From Cerrena zonata (Eukaryota > Basidiomycota > Agaricomycetes > Polyporales > Cerrenaceae): a stretch of DNA of 64,000 nucleotides. The notes under the pieces are model-generated. The model ran no database searches and was not told the origin of the DNA. It saw nothing but the letters and a program-made list of their open reading frames with translations. The stretch is from the NCBI GenBank assembly GCA_038087015.1, contig JASBNA010000072.1, positions 1 through 64,000 of the forward strand, read 5' to 3'. A program made the translations under genes and the position numbers. Of this stretch, positions 31,667 through 40,574 are shown in pieces; within the stretch, counting starts at the first letter, position 1, and each line of letters begins with the position of its first letter.

Positions 31667-33844
31667 ATGAAGATCCTTCATTTTGCTATATTTTCCTTCT
31701 TGGTTGTAGCTTCAAATGCCGCAATGGTAATGCCAACCAATTATTCTGAATTTGATATTGCTTTCTATACTTGCAATGGGATGATTCCCTATACAGCAAC
31801 AGTATGTGAAACTAAAAAGAAGAGTTTGGATACTTACTGTCTTTGCGCTCAAGATTCCGGTTTTGGTACTATGTCTGAATGTTTGGTTAAAGGTTACGAT
31901 AATAAACCTGATATAATAAATGGGTTTATTAAAACTTGCAAGCTTGTTGGAATTGAAATGGATCAAAAATCTTTTTATCAAAATTACACTAGAACTCAAA
32001 AATTATTAAAAGATACTAGTAAAATCGAAAACTTCAATAAAACAAAATTAATCGATTACCCAGTTTTACTTGATTTTTCTCATTTTAAAGTATATTCAGA
32101 CTCCTATAGGTTTTTCCTTAATAACTACAATTTGTCTTTATGGTTTGGATCGGCTTTACTGGCTTATTGGTGTATTGTTTTAGCAATTGCAGCAATAGTT
32201 AATTGGACTATCAGATTCTTCCCAAATATTACTCAAAAATTTAATGGTCCGATTTCCCATCTATATAGAAGATATATCACTTTATCTGCTGCCATTCATA
32301 AAAAAAAATCAAACCACCATCACTTGGGTATCTTTTCTTTATTAGTTCCTTCAAGGATGGAAACTGTTATCTGCACTGGATTCTTAGCAGTTGTGGTTGC
32401 AACTTTATCCGCTCAAATGAAAAGAGTTGATGGTGGTTCAGTTATGTATGTCAATAAATACGGTGAGTTGGCTAGATATTTGGGTGATAGAACCGGTATT
32501 GTAATTAGTTATGCTGTCCCATTATTGGTCTTATTTGCGGGTCGTAATAATTTCTTACAATGGGTCACTCGTTGGAATTTCGCAACTTTCATTACTTATC
32601 ATAGATGGGTTTCAAGAATCGTTGTATTGGTGGTTTTCATCCATGCAATTTCTTTCAGTATAGCCGACCATTTTGCTGGTAAATATCCATCTCGTTATTC
32701 TAAGCCTTTTATGATTTGGGCAATGGTTGCTGCTTGTTGTGGTGGTTTTATTCTTGTTCAAGGTTTATTATTCTTTAGAAGAAGAAGCTATGAAACTTTT
32801 CTCATTTTCCACATATTATTTGCACTCTTTTTTATTGTGGGGGCTTATGAGCATACTGTTGAATTGGGTTATGCAGCATTTTACTGGGCTTGTATTGCTA
32901 TTTGGGCATTTGACAGAGCCATTAGAATTTTTAGAATCTTAAGTTTTGGTGCACCAAAGGCTACTGTCACCATCTTAGCAGATGAAACTTTAAGAATCGT
33001 TGTTCCAAAACCTTCCTATTGGAAATCAATCCCTGGTGGACATGCATTTATTCATTTTCTTAGACCTTCTTCTTTTTGGCAATCTCACCCTTTCACCTTC
33101 ACTGACTCCCCAACCAATAAAGACGCAATTGTATTGTATGTTAAAATCAAAGGAGGAGTAACTCATGGAGTTTTCAAATACTTACTGAAACAACCAGGTA
33201 AAACTGGTAGAATCAGAGTTTGCATTGAAGGACCTTATGGTGAACCATCTGGTGCTCGTCATTACAAGAACTCCGTTTTCATTGCAGGTGGTAACGGTAT
33301 TCCTGGTATTTATTCTGAAGCTGTTGACTTATCTAGAAAACAAATTGATAGACAGAGTGTCAAGCTAATTTGGATAATCAGAGAATGGAAATCATTATCC
33401 TGGTTTTATGACGAGTTAAGAAGATTGAATGAAACCAAAATCGATACCACAATTTTCATCACTAAGCCTGATTTGATGAATGGCTTAGAATATTTTGGAA
33501 ATATTACGACCAATGGTGATAATTCATCTAATGAATACGAAAAGAAACAGTATAATGAAGAGAATTATAAAGAAGTAGAAACCTCTAGTAATGATGAGGA
33601 TATTAATCCAAACTCAGTTATCCACTCAATCAAGACAGAGTTATCTCATATAACATTCAAAGAAGGAAGACCTAATATTGGAGAAATAGTGACTTCAGAT
33701 GTTTCAGAAACTGATGGTTCTATTGCTTTCGTAACTTGTGGTCATCCAGTTATGGTTGATGATATAAGATATAGTGTTATTCAAAATTTTGAAAACACAA
33801 AATATCGTGTTGAGTATTTCGAACAGTTACAAACTTGGGCTTAA
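31667..33844 (+). CDS. Ferric/cupric reductase, FRE family
   Basis: A 725-residue protein has a signal peptide (about 1-19) and a Cys-rich extracellular N-terminal region. Six or more membrane helices form the ferric-reductase domain, with paired haem-binding His residues (HRWVSRIVVLVVFIHAISF and FLIFHILFALFFIVGAYEH). The cytosolic part has the FAD-binding HPFTF motif (QSHPFTFTDSP), the NADPH-binding GGNGIPG and a C-terminal CGHPVMVDD. The family moves electrons from NADPH across the plasma membrane to reduce Fe3+ or Cu2+ for uptake. I cannot assign the specific FRE member. The family is usually induced by low iron or copper. Confidence 0.93.
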   Translation: MKILHFAIFSFLVVASNAAMVMPTNYSEFDIAFYTCNGMIPYTATVCETKKKSLDTYCLCAQDSGFGTMSECLVKGYDNKPDIINGFIKTCKLVGIEMDQKSFYQNYTRTQKLLKDTSKIENFNKTKLIDYPVLLDFSHFKVYSDSYRFFLNNYNLSLWFGSALLAYWCIVLAIAAIVNWTIRFFPNITQKFNGPISHLYRRYITLSAAIHKKKSNHHHLGIFSLLVPSRMETVICTGFLAVVVATLSAQMKRVDGGSVMYVNKYGELARYLGDRTGIVISYAVPLLVLFAGRNNFLQWVTRWNFATFITYHRWVSRIVVLVVFIHAISFSIADHFAGKYPSRYSKPFMIWAMVAACCGGFILVQGLLFFRRRSYETFLIFHILFALFFIVGAYEHTVELGYAAFYWACIAIWAFDRAIRIFRILSFGAPKATVTILADETLRIVVPKPSYWKSIPGGHAFIHFLRPSSFWQSHPFTFTDSPTNKDAIVLYVKIKGGVTHGVFKYLLKQPGKTGRIRVCIEGPYGEPSGARHYKNSVFIAGGNGIPGIYSEAVDLSRKQIDRQSVKLIWIIREWKSLSWFYDELRRLNETKIDTTIFITKPDLMNGLEYFGNITTNGDNSSNEYEKKQYNEENYKEVETSSNDEDINPNSVIHSIKTELSHITFKEGRPNIGEIVTSDVSETDGSIAFVTCGHPVMVDDIRYSVIQNFENTKYRVEYFEQLQTWA

Positions 33845-35604
33845 TTGGTGTTTTATTCATTTGAAAACTTCAATCTATGTCTTTTTATCACGGAGTAATG
33901 GGTACAATTTAAAAAATTAAAAGCAATTTAGCTCGGAGAGTATTTCATATATATATATGCATATTTCAATATTTATTTAACTAAATATATTTGTCGAGAC
34001 ATGGGAAATCTGTAAAAGACTGTTAGGAAGTTGGTCCTTTAATTGTTGCAAAAAGAATTAAGTTGCGAAAAAAATTAAAAAACAAAGACGACCTCGGAGA
34101 GGCTCGAACTCTCGATCTTGAGATTAACAGTCTCACGCCTTAGCCAACTTGGCCACGAAGTCTTACTTTGTTGCTGTCTTCAACACCTAGTTTAGCATAG
34201 TTATAAACATCTCTTAAATTTACATTTTCAGAGCCAAAAAAAAATTGTTTAAATTTGAATATTTTGCAATTCTATCACACTAATTATACACTCAGCAGCA
34301 TTAATAATTAAATTTTTAAAAATTTAACGTGATTTCGGACTCAATCCTCATAATTTTCATATTTATTTTTTTTTTTTTTTTGAATTTCCTCCTCTCCATC
34401 TATGTACATTATTTTGGGTTTGTTTCCTTGGAAGTCACCAAAATCAATAAAAGAGATAGCCAGGGGTATCAGATTCCAAGGATTGAATCCAGCATACGTC
34501 GTCTATTTTAGTTTTTGAAAGAAATATGAGATATGAAAGACTTACAGTTACTCTAAACTCCGTGTTTTTTACATGGCAAAGATTTAACACCTTTTCTGGA
34601 AGAGGGACTATTGTTTTCACGCAGTATTCATTAGTTTCTGTTTATTCAATCCATGCCTTGAAGTCTTTTTTCTATAAGAAAAAAAAAATGACAGATTACT
34701 AAAGAAAAGCTTAAATTCGTGTTTTTTAAATAGAGGTACTACTATGATAAGGTATATATGCACTGTTTTGCATCAAAAATTTTTTAAGCAAAGCATTTAG
34801 AAGATAATTTGCAGCTCTTCTGACAAGGTAAAAATCTTTTTTGTTTTTGCATTTTTTTGGGCTTTCCAACTTTTTCGAACATAACTTGTCTGATTCTCAC
34901 ATTAAAGGCTGATAATAATATATAAATGTTATTCCGTGGTGTTCTATACCGAGGACAAAATGATATCTGAATAAGATTAAGTTGAAATGGCATTTCCTTC
35001 CATTCTAAGTTCATCTAACAATAAAAGAGAGGTGTTGCCTAATACAACAAGGCGACTTTCCCCAAAAGGCTGTTCCATTACACTTTGAGTAATACTAGGA
35101 ATAGGATTTGGCTGGCCTTTTGTCGCAGACGAGTTTAACAAAAGATTGAACTTCTCGGATGTGAATATGATTGTTTACCTTCCTTTGTTACCGAATCTCA
35201 AAAAGAAGATTATGAGAGCTCCTAACATACTGAAAAAAAAAAAAAAAAAAAAAAAAATAGAAACGAACAATAATTACAATAATTGGAGTAGGTGAAAGAT
35301 AAACTGGGTTGATAACATCTTATTCTGCTTAAAGAGTTCTATTGAGAGATAAATAAGAGTAAATTCTCTCGAAGAAGTTTGAAGTCTGTCATTTGAAATA
35401 CTTTTTCTTTTATTTTTTTCAGATCAAACTTTCGTACCAAAGCTAATTCTAACGGCTAATATCGAAAAAAGGCTAAGGCAATTCGTTTTATTTATAAAAA
35501 TCTAGCATAATTGATCACCTGGATCAAGACGAGATCATAATATAAGCGATAGATACCCTTGATTTTTTGTTTTTTCTTGCGTTACTGTTTTTAATCACTT
35601 GAAG
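33845..35604. other. Intergenic region carrying tRNA-Asn
   Basis: Apart from the tRNA at 34089..34162 I see no gene in this 1.76 kb. T and A tracts occur at 34364-34380 and 35234-35258. The sequence before 35605 is the lipase promoter. Confidence 0.5.
34089..34162 (-). tRNA. tRNA-Asn (anticodon GTT)
   Basis: On the minus strand a 74-nt cloverleaf starts GACTTCGTGGCCAAGTTGG. The anticodon loop is CTGTTAA (GTT) and the T arm is GAGAGTTCGAGCCTCTC. The 7-bp acceptor stem GACTTCG/CGAGGTC has one G-T pair, and the discriminator is G. A box and B box are intact and there is no intron. Confidence 0.95.
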
Positions 35605-37188
35605 ATGTTTGAAGAATTTACTCCTCCCGAGAAACAGACGTACCATAATACTTTTGTAAGATATATATATATCTTCACATGTTTTCTAGGCTCATTATGT
35701 TTTGTTAATACTCTTACATTTGGTGCTATTTTATATCATTTGTATCAAAAAATCATTGGTTTTGAAAAAGACCAAAAACCAGGTGTTAATTCAAGTGGTC
35801 CCTATACTCCCAGAGAGGCATATCCAAATCTCAAAGATATGAAGGCTACGAAGGATTTGCGTTATTATGCTTTGCAATTGGATTTAGAATTGAAGGAATT
35901 TACTATAACTACTGAAGATGGATACGTATTAACCCTTCATCGTTTAATAGATCCAAAAGAATCAGATGAAGCTCGCGCATTGAAGAAACCAATGTTATTC
36001 CAGCATGGTCTACTTTCATGTTCAGGGGCTTGGATAACTCCTGGTCAAAATTCATTACCTTTCTACTTCTTGGAACAAGGGTACGATGTTTGGTTAGGTA
36101 ATAATCGTTCATGGTTTGAAGCAAAACATGAATATTATGAAGGTAATTTGATGCATAGTGAAAAATATTGGGATTGGGATATGAGAGAATTAGCTTATTA
36201 TGATTTACCATGTATTTTAACTAATGTTTTATCACATAAACCAAACCACGAAAAACTAATCTTGATTGGACATCTGCAAGGTTGTACTCAAACCTTTTTA
36301 ATGTTAAGGAATGGTAATTTATCTTCTTATCATTCAAAGATTGAATATTTCTTCCCCTTAGCACCTGCAATCTTCCCTGGTAAATTATTTCACGAAAGAG
36401 CTTTTATTAAATTTATTCATAAAAAAGGTAGATTTGCTTATAAATTATTATTTGGATGTTGTTCATTTTTGAGAAATTTATGTTTAGCTCGTTATCATTT
36501 AGCATCAACTTCACTCTTCGGTAAATTATCTTACATTATGTTCAAGTTTTTGTTTGGTTGGACTGGGAAAAAATGGAATCCGAATAAAAAAGTTTGGCAT
36601 TTCCATTTTGTATTTAATGTGACTTATGTTTCAACAAAATTGATGAATTGGTGGTTGAGTTATTGGGTTGAAGAAGGTTTTTCAAATCAACTACAATCTA
36701 AAGAAGCTTATAAAACTGGTGAGAATTTTGCTCATACCCCAGAACCTTCAATCAATGAAGGAGTTGAACCTAAAAAAACAATTGAAAAAGATGATTCAAA
36801 AACTTATTTCCCATATAAGGAACCATGGTTTCAATTCAGTCACCCAAAGGATGTAATCCCAATGTTTATTTTTACTTGTGATTTAGATTTTTTGGTTGAT
36901 GGTAGAAGATTGATTACTCATATGCAACATTATGAAAGAGGTTATTATCAAATTGGTAAAAACTTGGACGTGATCCAATTAGATGATTACTCCCATCTTG
37001 ACGTTGTTTGGGCTGATGATATAATAGGTCGTATTGGTATGGTTATCGAAGATAAAATAAAACTGATTGACTCAAATAATGAAAAAATCGTTTCTGCATC
37101 AGTTGATGCAAATATCGATGATGAAAAATACCCTATTGAAAATCCAACTAATTCATCCCAACAGCCTTTAGCGGTTTCTGCAAATTGA
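35605..37188 (+). CDS. Steryl ester hydrolase / acid lipase (Tgl1/Yeh1/Yeh2 family)
   Basis: The ATG at 35605 gives 527 residues. One N-terminal hydrophobic segment (about 20-45) would anchor it in the ER or lipid droplet membrane. The alpha/beta hydrolase core starts at FTITTEDGYVLTLHR and continues with the oxyanion region FQHGLLSCSGAW and DVWLGNNR. The nucleophile elbow at 36267..36281 is GGA CAT CTG CAA GGT. It has the catalytic Ser only if CTG means Ser, giving GHSQG. The acid residue is in FTCDLDFLVDG and the His in DDYSHLDVVWADD. The family hydrolyses steryl esters and triacylglycerol. Which of Tgl1, Yeh1 or Yeh2 it matches I cannot decide. Confidence 0.9.
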   Translation: MFEEFTPPEKQTYHNTFVRYIYIFTCFLGSLCFVNTLTFGAILYHLYQKIIGFEKDQKPGVNSSGPYTPREAYPNLKDMKATKDLRYYALQLDLELKEFTITTEDGYVLTLHRLIDPKESDEARALKKPMLFQHGLLSCSGAWITPGQNSLPFYFLEQGYDVWLGNNRSWFEAKHEYYEGNLMHSEKYWDWDMRELAYYDLPCILTNVLSHKPNHEKLILIGHLQGCTQTFLMLRNGNLSSYHSKIEYFFPLAPAIFPGKLFHERAFIKFIHKKGRFAYKLLFGCCSFLRNLCLARYHLASTSLFGKLSYIMFKFLFGWTGKKWNPNKKVWHFHFVFNVTYVSTKLMNWWLSYWVEEGFSNQLQSKEAYKTGENFAHTPEPSINEGVEPKKTIEKDDSKTYFPYKEPWFQFSHPKDVIPMFIFTCDLDFLVDGRRLITHMQHYERGYYQIGKNLDVIQLDDYSHLDVVWADDIIGRIGMVIEDKIKLIDSNNEKIVSASVDANIDDEKYPIENPTNSSQQPLAVSAN

Positions 37189-37370
37189 GATTTTAGTTTG
37201 CACCCACATATATATATACTATGATAGACTTTATGATTTGAAAATGTTTACTTTATTTAATTACACTTAATTTTGAAACTATTTAATTGAATTTTTTTAT
37301 TACTGTAGAGCCTTTTACATATAATATATAATTGTATATGTATAAGGATGAAAATGCAAATCATAGGTCA

Positions 37371-38417
37371 TTATTTTGAGCCAAACACCTGTTCATCGGC
37401 TAATTTAAGAGAATCTAAAATATATTCCCAAAATAAATCAATGTTGGCATTCAAGCCAATATAAGAACCGTCTTCTTCTTCGATTGATGAGTCATTGTCC
37501 TTTACCAAGGTCTCACCTTTATGTTCGCCATCCTGAACAATGGTTAATTTTCTTCTTAAATAATGATATTTGTAATCTTCATCTAAGTTTTCTTCAAGGT
37601 TTTGTTGTTTTTGAATCAATGGCAACAAGGAGAATATAGCAACTGGATCATGAAGGGGAGGCCCTTCGATAATTCCGTATCTAGTTTCATAAGCTTTTGA
37701 GTAAAACATGATAATTTTATAAAACATTTCTCTAATACTTGAATTTGAATTTTCATCTTGAGGATTATAAATCTTTAGTCTAACTGCAGAATTGGCAACT
37801 GCAGTGTGAGTGATATTCAAAGGGGCCAATATTGATTTGGGACCAATTACTGGATCATTTAAAACAATTTCAGAAGCCTTTGGATCACAGTAGAGATTGA
37901 ATTCAGCAAAAGATGTTATATTACCCATATTAAGAGCACCACCCATTAAAGATAAGAATCTAATTTTTGATTTCACTTCAGGATACTTGATTATTAACTG
38001 AGCAAAATTAGTTAAGGTTCCAGTACAAACAATACAAATTTGATTTGGGTACTGTAAGACTGAATCACGCATAGCTTCTAAATAACCTATATCGTTTGAT
38101 GGTTTAATTTTAGGGGTTTCTGGTAATGTGGCACCACCAATGCCTGAATCACCATGAATATGGGCAGCGAAAAGAGGTTCTCCTTTCAAAGGTTCCTCTG
38201 CACCAGGGTAAACTTTAATTTGATCTTGTTTAAATCCAAGTACATCCAAAAGTGCTACTGCATTATGAGTTGTTTTATGTAATGGAGCATTCCCATGAAC
38301 CGTGGAAATCCCCAAAAGTTTAAATCTGGGATGAAAGGCCGCCAATAAGATCCCAAAAGTATCATCATTACCAGGATCACAATCAAGCCAAACTGGTATT
38401 TGATATTGAACTGTCAT
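37371..38417 (-). CDS. URH1: Uridine nucleosidase (Urh1), inosine-uridine hydrolase family
   Basis: A 348-residue protein carries the Ca2+-binding signature WLDCDPGNDDTFGILLA near the N-terminus. Other substrate-site motifs are FAEFNLYCDPKASEIV (the Asn and Asp-Pro positions), the GTLTNFAQL loop and the C-terminal LHDPVAIFSL. It splits uridine, and to a lesser degree other ribonucleosides, into base and ribose for pyrimidine salvage in the cytosol. The length matches S. cerevisiae Urh1 (340). A frame on the other strand starts only 53 bases upstream, so the promoter is very compact. Confidence 0.93.
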   Translation of the reverse strand: MTVQYQIPVWLDCDPGNDDTFGILLAAFHPRFKLLGISTVHGNAPLHKTTHNAVALLDVLGFKQDQIKVYPGAEEPLKGEPLFAAHIHGDSGIGGATLPETPKIKPSNDIGYLEAMRDSVLQYPNQICIVCTGTLTNFAQLIIKYPEVKSKIRFLSLMGGALNMGNITSFAEFNLYCDPKASEIVLNDPVIGPKSILAPLNITHTAVANSAVRLKIYNPQDENSNSSIREMFYKIIMFYSKAYETRYGIIEGPPLHDPVAIFSLLPLIQKQQNLEENLDEDYKYHYLRRKLTIVQDGEHKGETLVKDNDSSIEEEDGSYIGLNANIDLFWEYILDSLKLADEQVFGSK

Positions 38418-38470
38418 CTTTTCTTTTCCAAACGTGGGGGAAATCGGTCTTCTTCCTTACTTTTGTACAA

Positions 38471-38836
38471 ATGCAAACTGAAAGCTGCGAGAACAAGTAT
38501 ACCACTACTCAACCGAGGCTCGAACCGTTACCAAAGCCTTCTATCACCGTACCTTCTCAAATAAAAGATGAAGTAGGAATCTATTCTGTTGAAAATTTTA
38601 ACTGGGTGCAGAAATACCTTTTGGTGATGGCCCAATTCGGAATGGCGGCACTTTTCTTCCATTTGGTGTACGGGCTGTCTCAAATGCCGTTTAAAACCGT
38701 ACACCACGTTTTGCCGAAAACAACAACGAAAAAAGTCTCCTCCTTCAAAATGTCAAATGTCCAAAGAAAAGCCCTTATTATCAGAAGAGAGACATTTTGC
38801 AATTACCATCAATCTGATTTACGAGGACAAATTTGA
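38471..38836 (+). CDS. Unresolved small membrane-protein frame (part 1)
   Basis: This 121-codon ATG frame has one hydrophobic segment (KYLLVMAQFGMAALFFHLVY) after a Pro-rich N-terminus. I do not recognise it. It overlaps another frame that starts at ATG 38757 in the +1 phase, and coding quality falls after about codon 98. Parts 1 and 2 may therefore be one gene interrupted by a single extra base, or two frames of which one is chance. Confidence 0.35.
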   Translation: MQTESCENKYTTTQPRLEPLPKPSITVPSQIKDEVGIYSVENFNWVQKYLLVMAQFGMAALFFHLVYGLSQMPFKTVHHVLPKTTTKKVSSFKMSNVQRKALIIRRETFCNYHQSDLRGQI

Positions 38837-38981
38837 TCAATTGATACACCACTGTTCAACGGACATTGCAGTTTCTACCATATCGCTAATTGGCTCTGTT
38901 TATACTTCAAGTTTGTTGTTGAAAGCCTCCTTTGTTTTGATTTTTTTGAATATTTTGATATATACGATATGGACGACATGA
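38757..38981 (+). CDS. Unresolved small membrane-protein frame (part 2)
   Basis: This 74-codon ATG frame (MSKEKPLLSEERHFAITINL) ends in a hydrophobic tail (ASFVLIFLNILIYTIW), giving two hydrophobic stretches. It overlaps part 1 by 80 bases upstream, and its end overlaps the proposed ATG of the GCR1_C gene by 13 bases. Such overlap is unusual in yeast and suggests frame damage at this locus. No family recognised. Confidence 0.35.
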   Translation: MSKEKPLLSEERHFAITINLIYEDKFDQLIHHCSTDIAVSTISLIGSVYTSSLLLKASFVLIFLNILIYTIWTT

Positions 38982-40193
38982 ACGGTTTAGGCGGGAACTT
39001 CGCTTGATGAAAATCCTAGTAGAGGAGAGCATGAGAGTGCTGGTGATTCCAGCAATAACAGTAGTAATGATTTGAACAAGCGTATTAATAATGAAACTAG
39101 TAATGGTGCTGGGAATCAAGAATTTAAAATTGAAGAAAAATTAAATCGATTAACAAAGAAAATAAGTAGTTATGACAATGAAAGATTAGATATATTATCA
39201 TCGGTGACATCTATTAATCAAGAATTAAGCTATTTCAGACATATAATTGATTTTCAAAATCAAAAAATTGAAAAATTGACTTCACTCATAAGTGATATTT
39301 TTGAAAATAAAGATCCTCTTTATATCATCAATAGTTTACAGTCGATACAGGATTCCAATGATAATGTTAATGTTGGTAACAACGTCGAGCCAGTCGATAC
39401 TACAATTAATGTACCGGATGATAACGATAATGGAGATAAAGTAACTACCGATAATGATATTGAACTTGCAAATGCCGACGTTGCAGCCAATTTAGCCAAT
39501 GCCACTGCATCAGTTAACTCCAATCAATCAAAACATATGTCTTCTCATTTAGACAGTAATATGGACCCGGCTTTACATGTGGCACAAGCTGCTGTACAAG
39601 CACAAAATTACCATCAACAACAATCTCAATCACAACAAACTCAACAAAACCAACCATCTCAACATCAAGCTTCTAACCAACAAAGAGCCCGTCAACAAGA
39701 GAAAAAAATCACCAAAAGAACTTTCTCCGATGGGTTTGATAACCGTAAAGCCAACTCAAGTCCTCCCTTACGCCAACAGAAAAACAAGCCTTCTCAAGAC
39801 GCTTCTCCTTCAAGCGGGATCTTGACAAACTCAGAGAGCGCTACCCCCACCGCTAGTACAAGACGGGCCAAAAAACCAAAAATCTCGGTGGAGTTTCTTC
39901 ATAATCCAATGACTGTTAACGAAATCTACGATGAGTTCAACAAGGGTTTCCGTGGCCAGATCCCTTTGAAAGACATGGACGATCGCTACGGTAAACATGA
40001 ATGGAGAGGTGACTCTCGTTCAAAAGAATCAAAGAGATTTCAAAGACGTAAAAAGCTCTGTGATGCCATCGACCGCGGTTGTGTGAGGTTCAACCAGTCT
40101 CCTGAAGAAATCATCCGCAGAATAGAAGAGTTCCGAGGCGACAAATCCTTGACCTGGATCATGAACGGTAATCTACCTGCTGAATTAGAGTAG
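38969..40193 (+). CDS. GCR1_C-domain transcription factor, frameshifted near the start
   Basis: The C-terminal 80 residues form a Gcr1/Hot1/Msn1-type DNA-binding domain (MTVNEIYDEFNKGFRGQIPL, then YGKHEWRGDSRSKESKRFQR and RRKKLCDAI). The middle is Gln/Asn-rich, and a short coiled coil lies upstream (39132-39300). The main frame is open from 38991 but has no ATG until 39537, which would cut off the coiled coil. An ATG at 38969 (MDDMNGLGG) reads into it if one G of the GGG at 38991..38993 region is removed, giving 407 residues. Relatives regulate glycolytic, osmotic-stress or filamentation genes. Which one this is cannot be said. Confidence 0.75.
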
Positions 40194-40311
40194 TCTATAA
40201 GTTGATGAATTAGAATAGTATATAAGTTAATTAGTCTAATAAAATTACTGCAAAACTGTCGTGTAGTTACCCATGTAAAAAAAAAAAAAAACCTGGTGCA
40301 CGGGTGTTTTG

Positions 40312-40325
40312 TGATCACGTGATCA
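40312..40325. promoter_or_regulatory. 14-bp palindrome TGATCACGTGATCA with CACGTG core
   Basis: A perfect dyad around the bHLH core CACGTG, 250 bases before SSC1. Cbf1-type factors bind RTCACGTG, and this extended ATCACGTGAT form would suit one. The assignment is inferred. Confidence 0.6.
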
Positions 40326-40340
40326 AAAAAGGAAAAATTC

Positions 40341-40353
40341 TTCTCGAAGATTC
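40341..40353. promoter_or_regulatory. Heat-shock element TTCnnGAAnnTTC
   Basis: The sequence TTCTCGAAGATTC is a perfect three-unit Hsf1 site, 222 bases before SSC1. A further TTC directly precedes it (40338-40340) and a GAA lies at 40332-40334. Confidence 0.8.
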
Positions 40354-40574
40354 GGCGATTGCGGCTCCGGGTAACGGAAAAGAATTCTCCATACATTTTT
40401 TATTAGTGACTTATTTTTTTTTTTTTTTTTATGTGCGAAAGTGAAAAATTGAAAAATCTTATATAATTTCATTGAACAACCACCGACTCAGGGCAAAAAA
40501 AAAAAAAAAAAAAGACTTTCATTAGGTTGTTGCTTCTTTTTCTTTAATTAATCTATCAACCAGTACTTTTAACA

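Larger units (their letters stand above)
40194..40574. other. SSC1 promoter region
   Basis: The 380 bases before SSC1 hold A tracts (40278-40290, 40496-40513), a T tract (40416-40430), the palindrome at 40312..40325 and the heat-shock element at 40341..40353. Confidence 0.6.
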
